This document shows positions 5,801 to 5,845 of a stretch of 5,845 nt of DNA, one piece after another. The DNA comes from an uncultured Clostridia bacterium (GTDB taxonomy: Bacteria > Bacillota > Clostridia > Oscillospirales > Acutalibacteraceae), in contig CAMJYS010000049.1 in assembly GCA_946410005.1 (NCBI GenBank), positions 1-5,845 of the forward strand, given 5' to 3'. The translations under genes and the position numbers were made by a program. Within the stretch, counting starts at the first letter, position 1; each line of letters opens with the position of its first letter. A model generated the notes under the pieces. That model saw only the letters and a list, made by a program, of their open reading frames with translations. It was not told where the DNA came from and did no database searches.

Positions 5801-5845
5801 AGATCGGAAGAGCACACGTCTGAACTCCAGTCACACGTATCAATC
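5801..5845. other. Illumina TruSeq adapter plus index (sequencing artefact)
   Basis: Positions 5801-5834 are the 34-base TruSeq read-through adapter (it begins AGATCGGAAGAGCACACG and ends CCAGTCAC). The next eight bases, ACGTATCA (5835-5842), fall where the sample index sits, and the final ATC matches the first bases of the adapter segment that follows an index. This is library-derived sequence joined to genomic DNA, so the true genomic sequence ends at about 5800. Confidence 0.98.

Noticed and set aside
5801..5843. N-terminal extension of the permease reading frame (with VQTCALPI)
   Set aside because: It is the reverse translation of Illumina adapter and index, not genomic coding sequence.

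Overview
The window looks like a contig end from an AT-rich (roughly one-third GC by eye), spore-forming low-GC Firmicute, most likely an uncultured member of the Clostridia. The evidence is a pair of GerA-family spore germination genes, clostridial-type acetate kinase and phosphofructokinase, AGGAG-type ribosome binding sites, frequent non-ATG starts and short AT-rich intergenic gaps. No species assignment is possible from the sequence alone.

Layout, left to right. A small coiled-coil protein gene (14-469, plus strand) converges on everything else, which lies on the minus strand. The convergence point (470-540) holds a hairpin with A/T flanks that can terminate transcription in both directions. 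Read from right to left, the minus strand holds the following. (i) The 3' end of a GerAB-type germination permease overlaps a complete Ger(x)C lipoprotein gene; the two form the tail of a germinant-receptor operon. (ii) A 277-residue cysteine-rich protein of unknown function sits alone, with a possible sporulation-type promoter upstream and a terminator just after its stop. (iii) A likely three-gene operon follows, HD-domain phosphohydrolase - ackA - pfkA, starting at an extended -10 promoter near 3424-3432 and ending at the shared terminator at 483-524.

Functionally, ackA and pfkA are both ATP-linked steps of fermentative carbon metabolism: fructose-6-phosphate phosphorylation at the top of glycolysis and ATP recovery from acetyl phosphate at the end. 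The HD protein is probably co-transcribed, but its substrate is unknown. The Ger proteins would sit at the spore inner membrane and sense germinants. The cysteine-rich protein may be spore-related, but only its position and composition suggest this.

The points most worth a second look are as follows. The last 45 bases (5801-5845) are Illumina adapter plus index, not genome, so the contig ends artificially inside the permease gene. The phosphofructokinase carries an Asp-to-Asn change in the normally GGDG motif, plus substitutions at two other active-site positions. The acetate kinase seems to lack a usable ATG/GTG/TTG start and probably begins at ATT. I saw no convincing wholly new multi-gene system, CRISPR array, mobile element, tRNA or rRNA. 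No gap exceeds 300 bases; the largest (4329-4465) holds the possible promoter and an inverted repeat, and no strong terminator for the ger operon was found in it.
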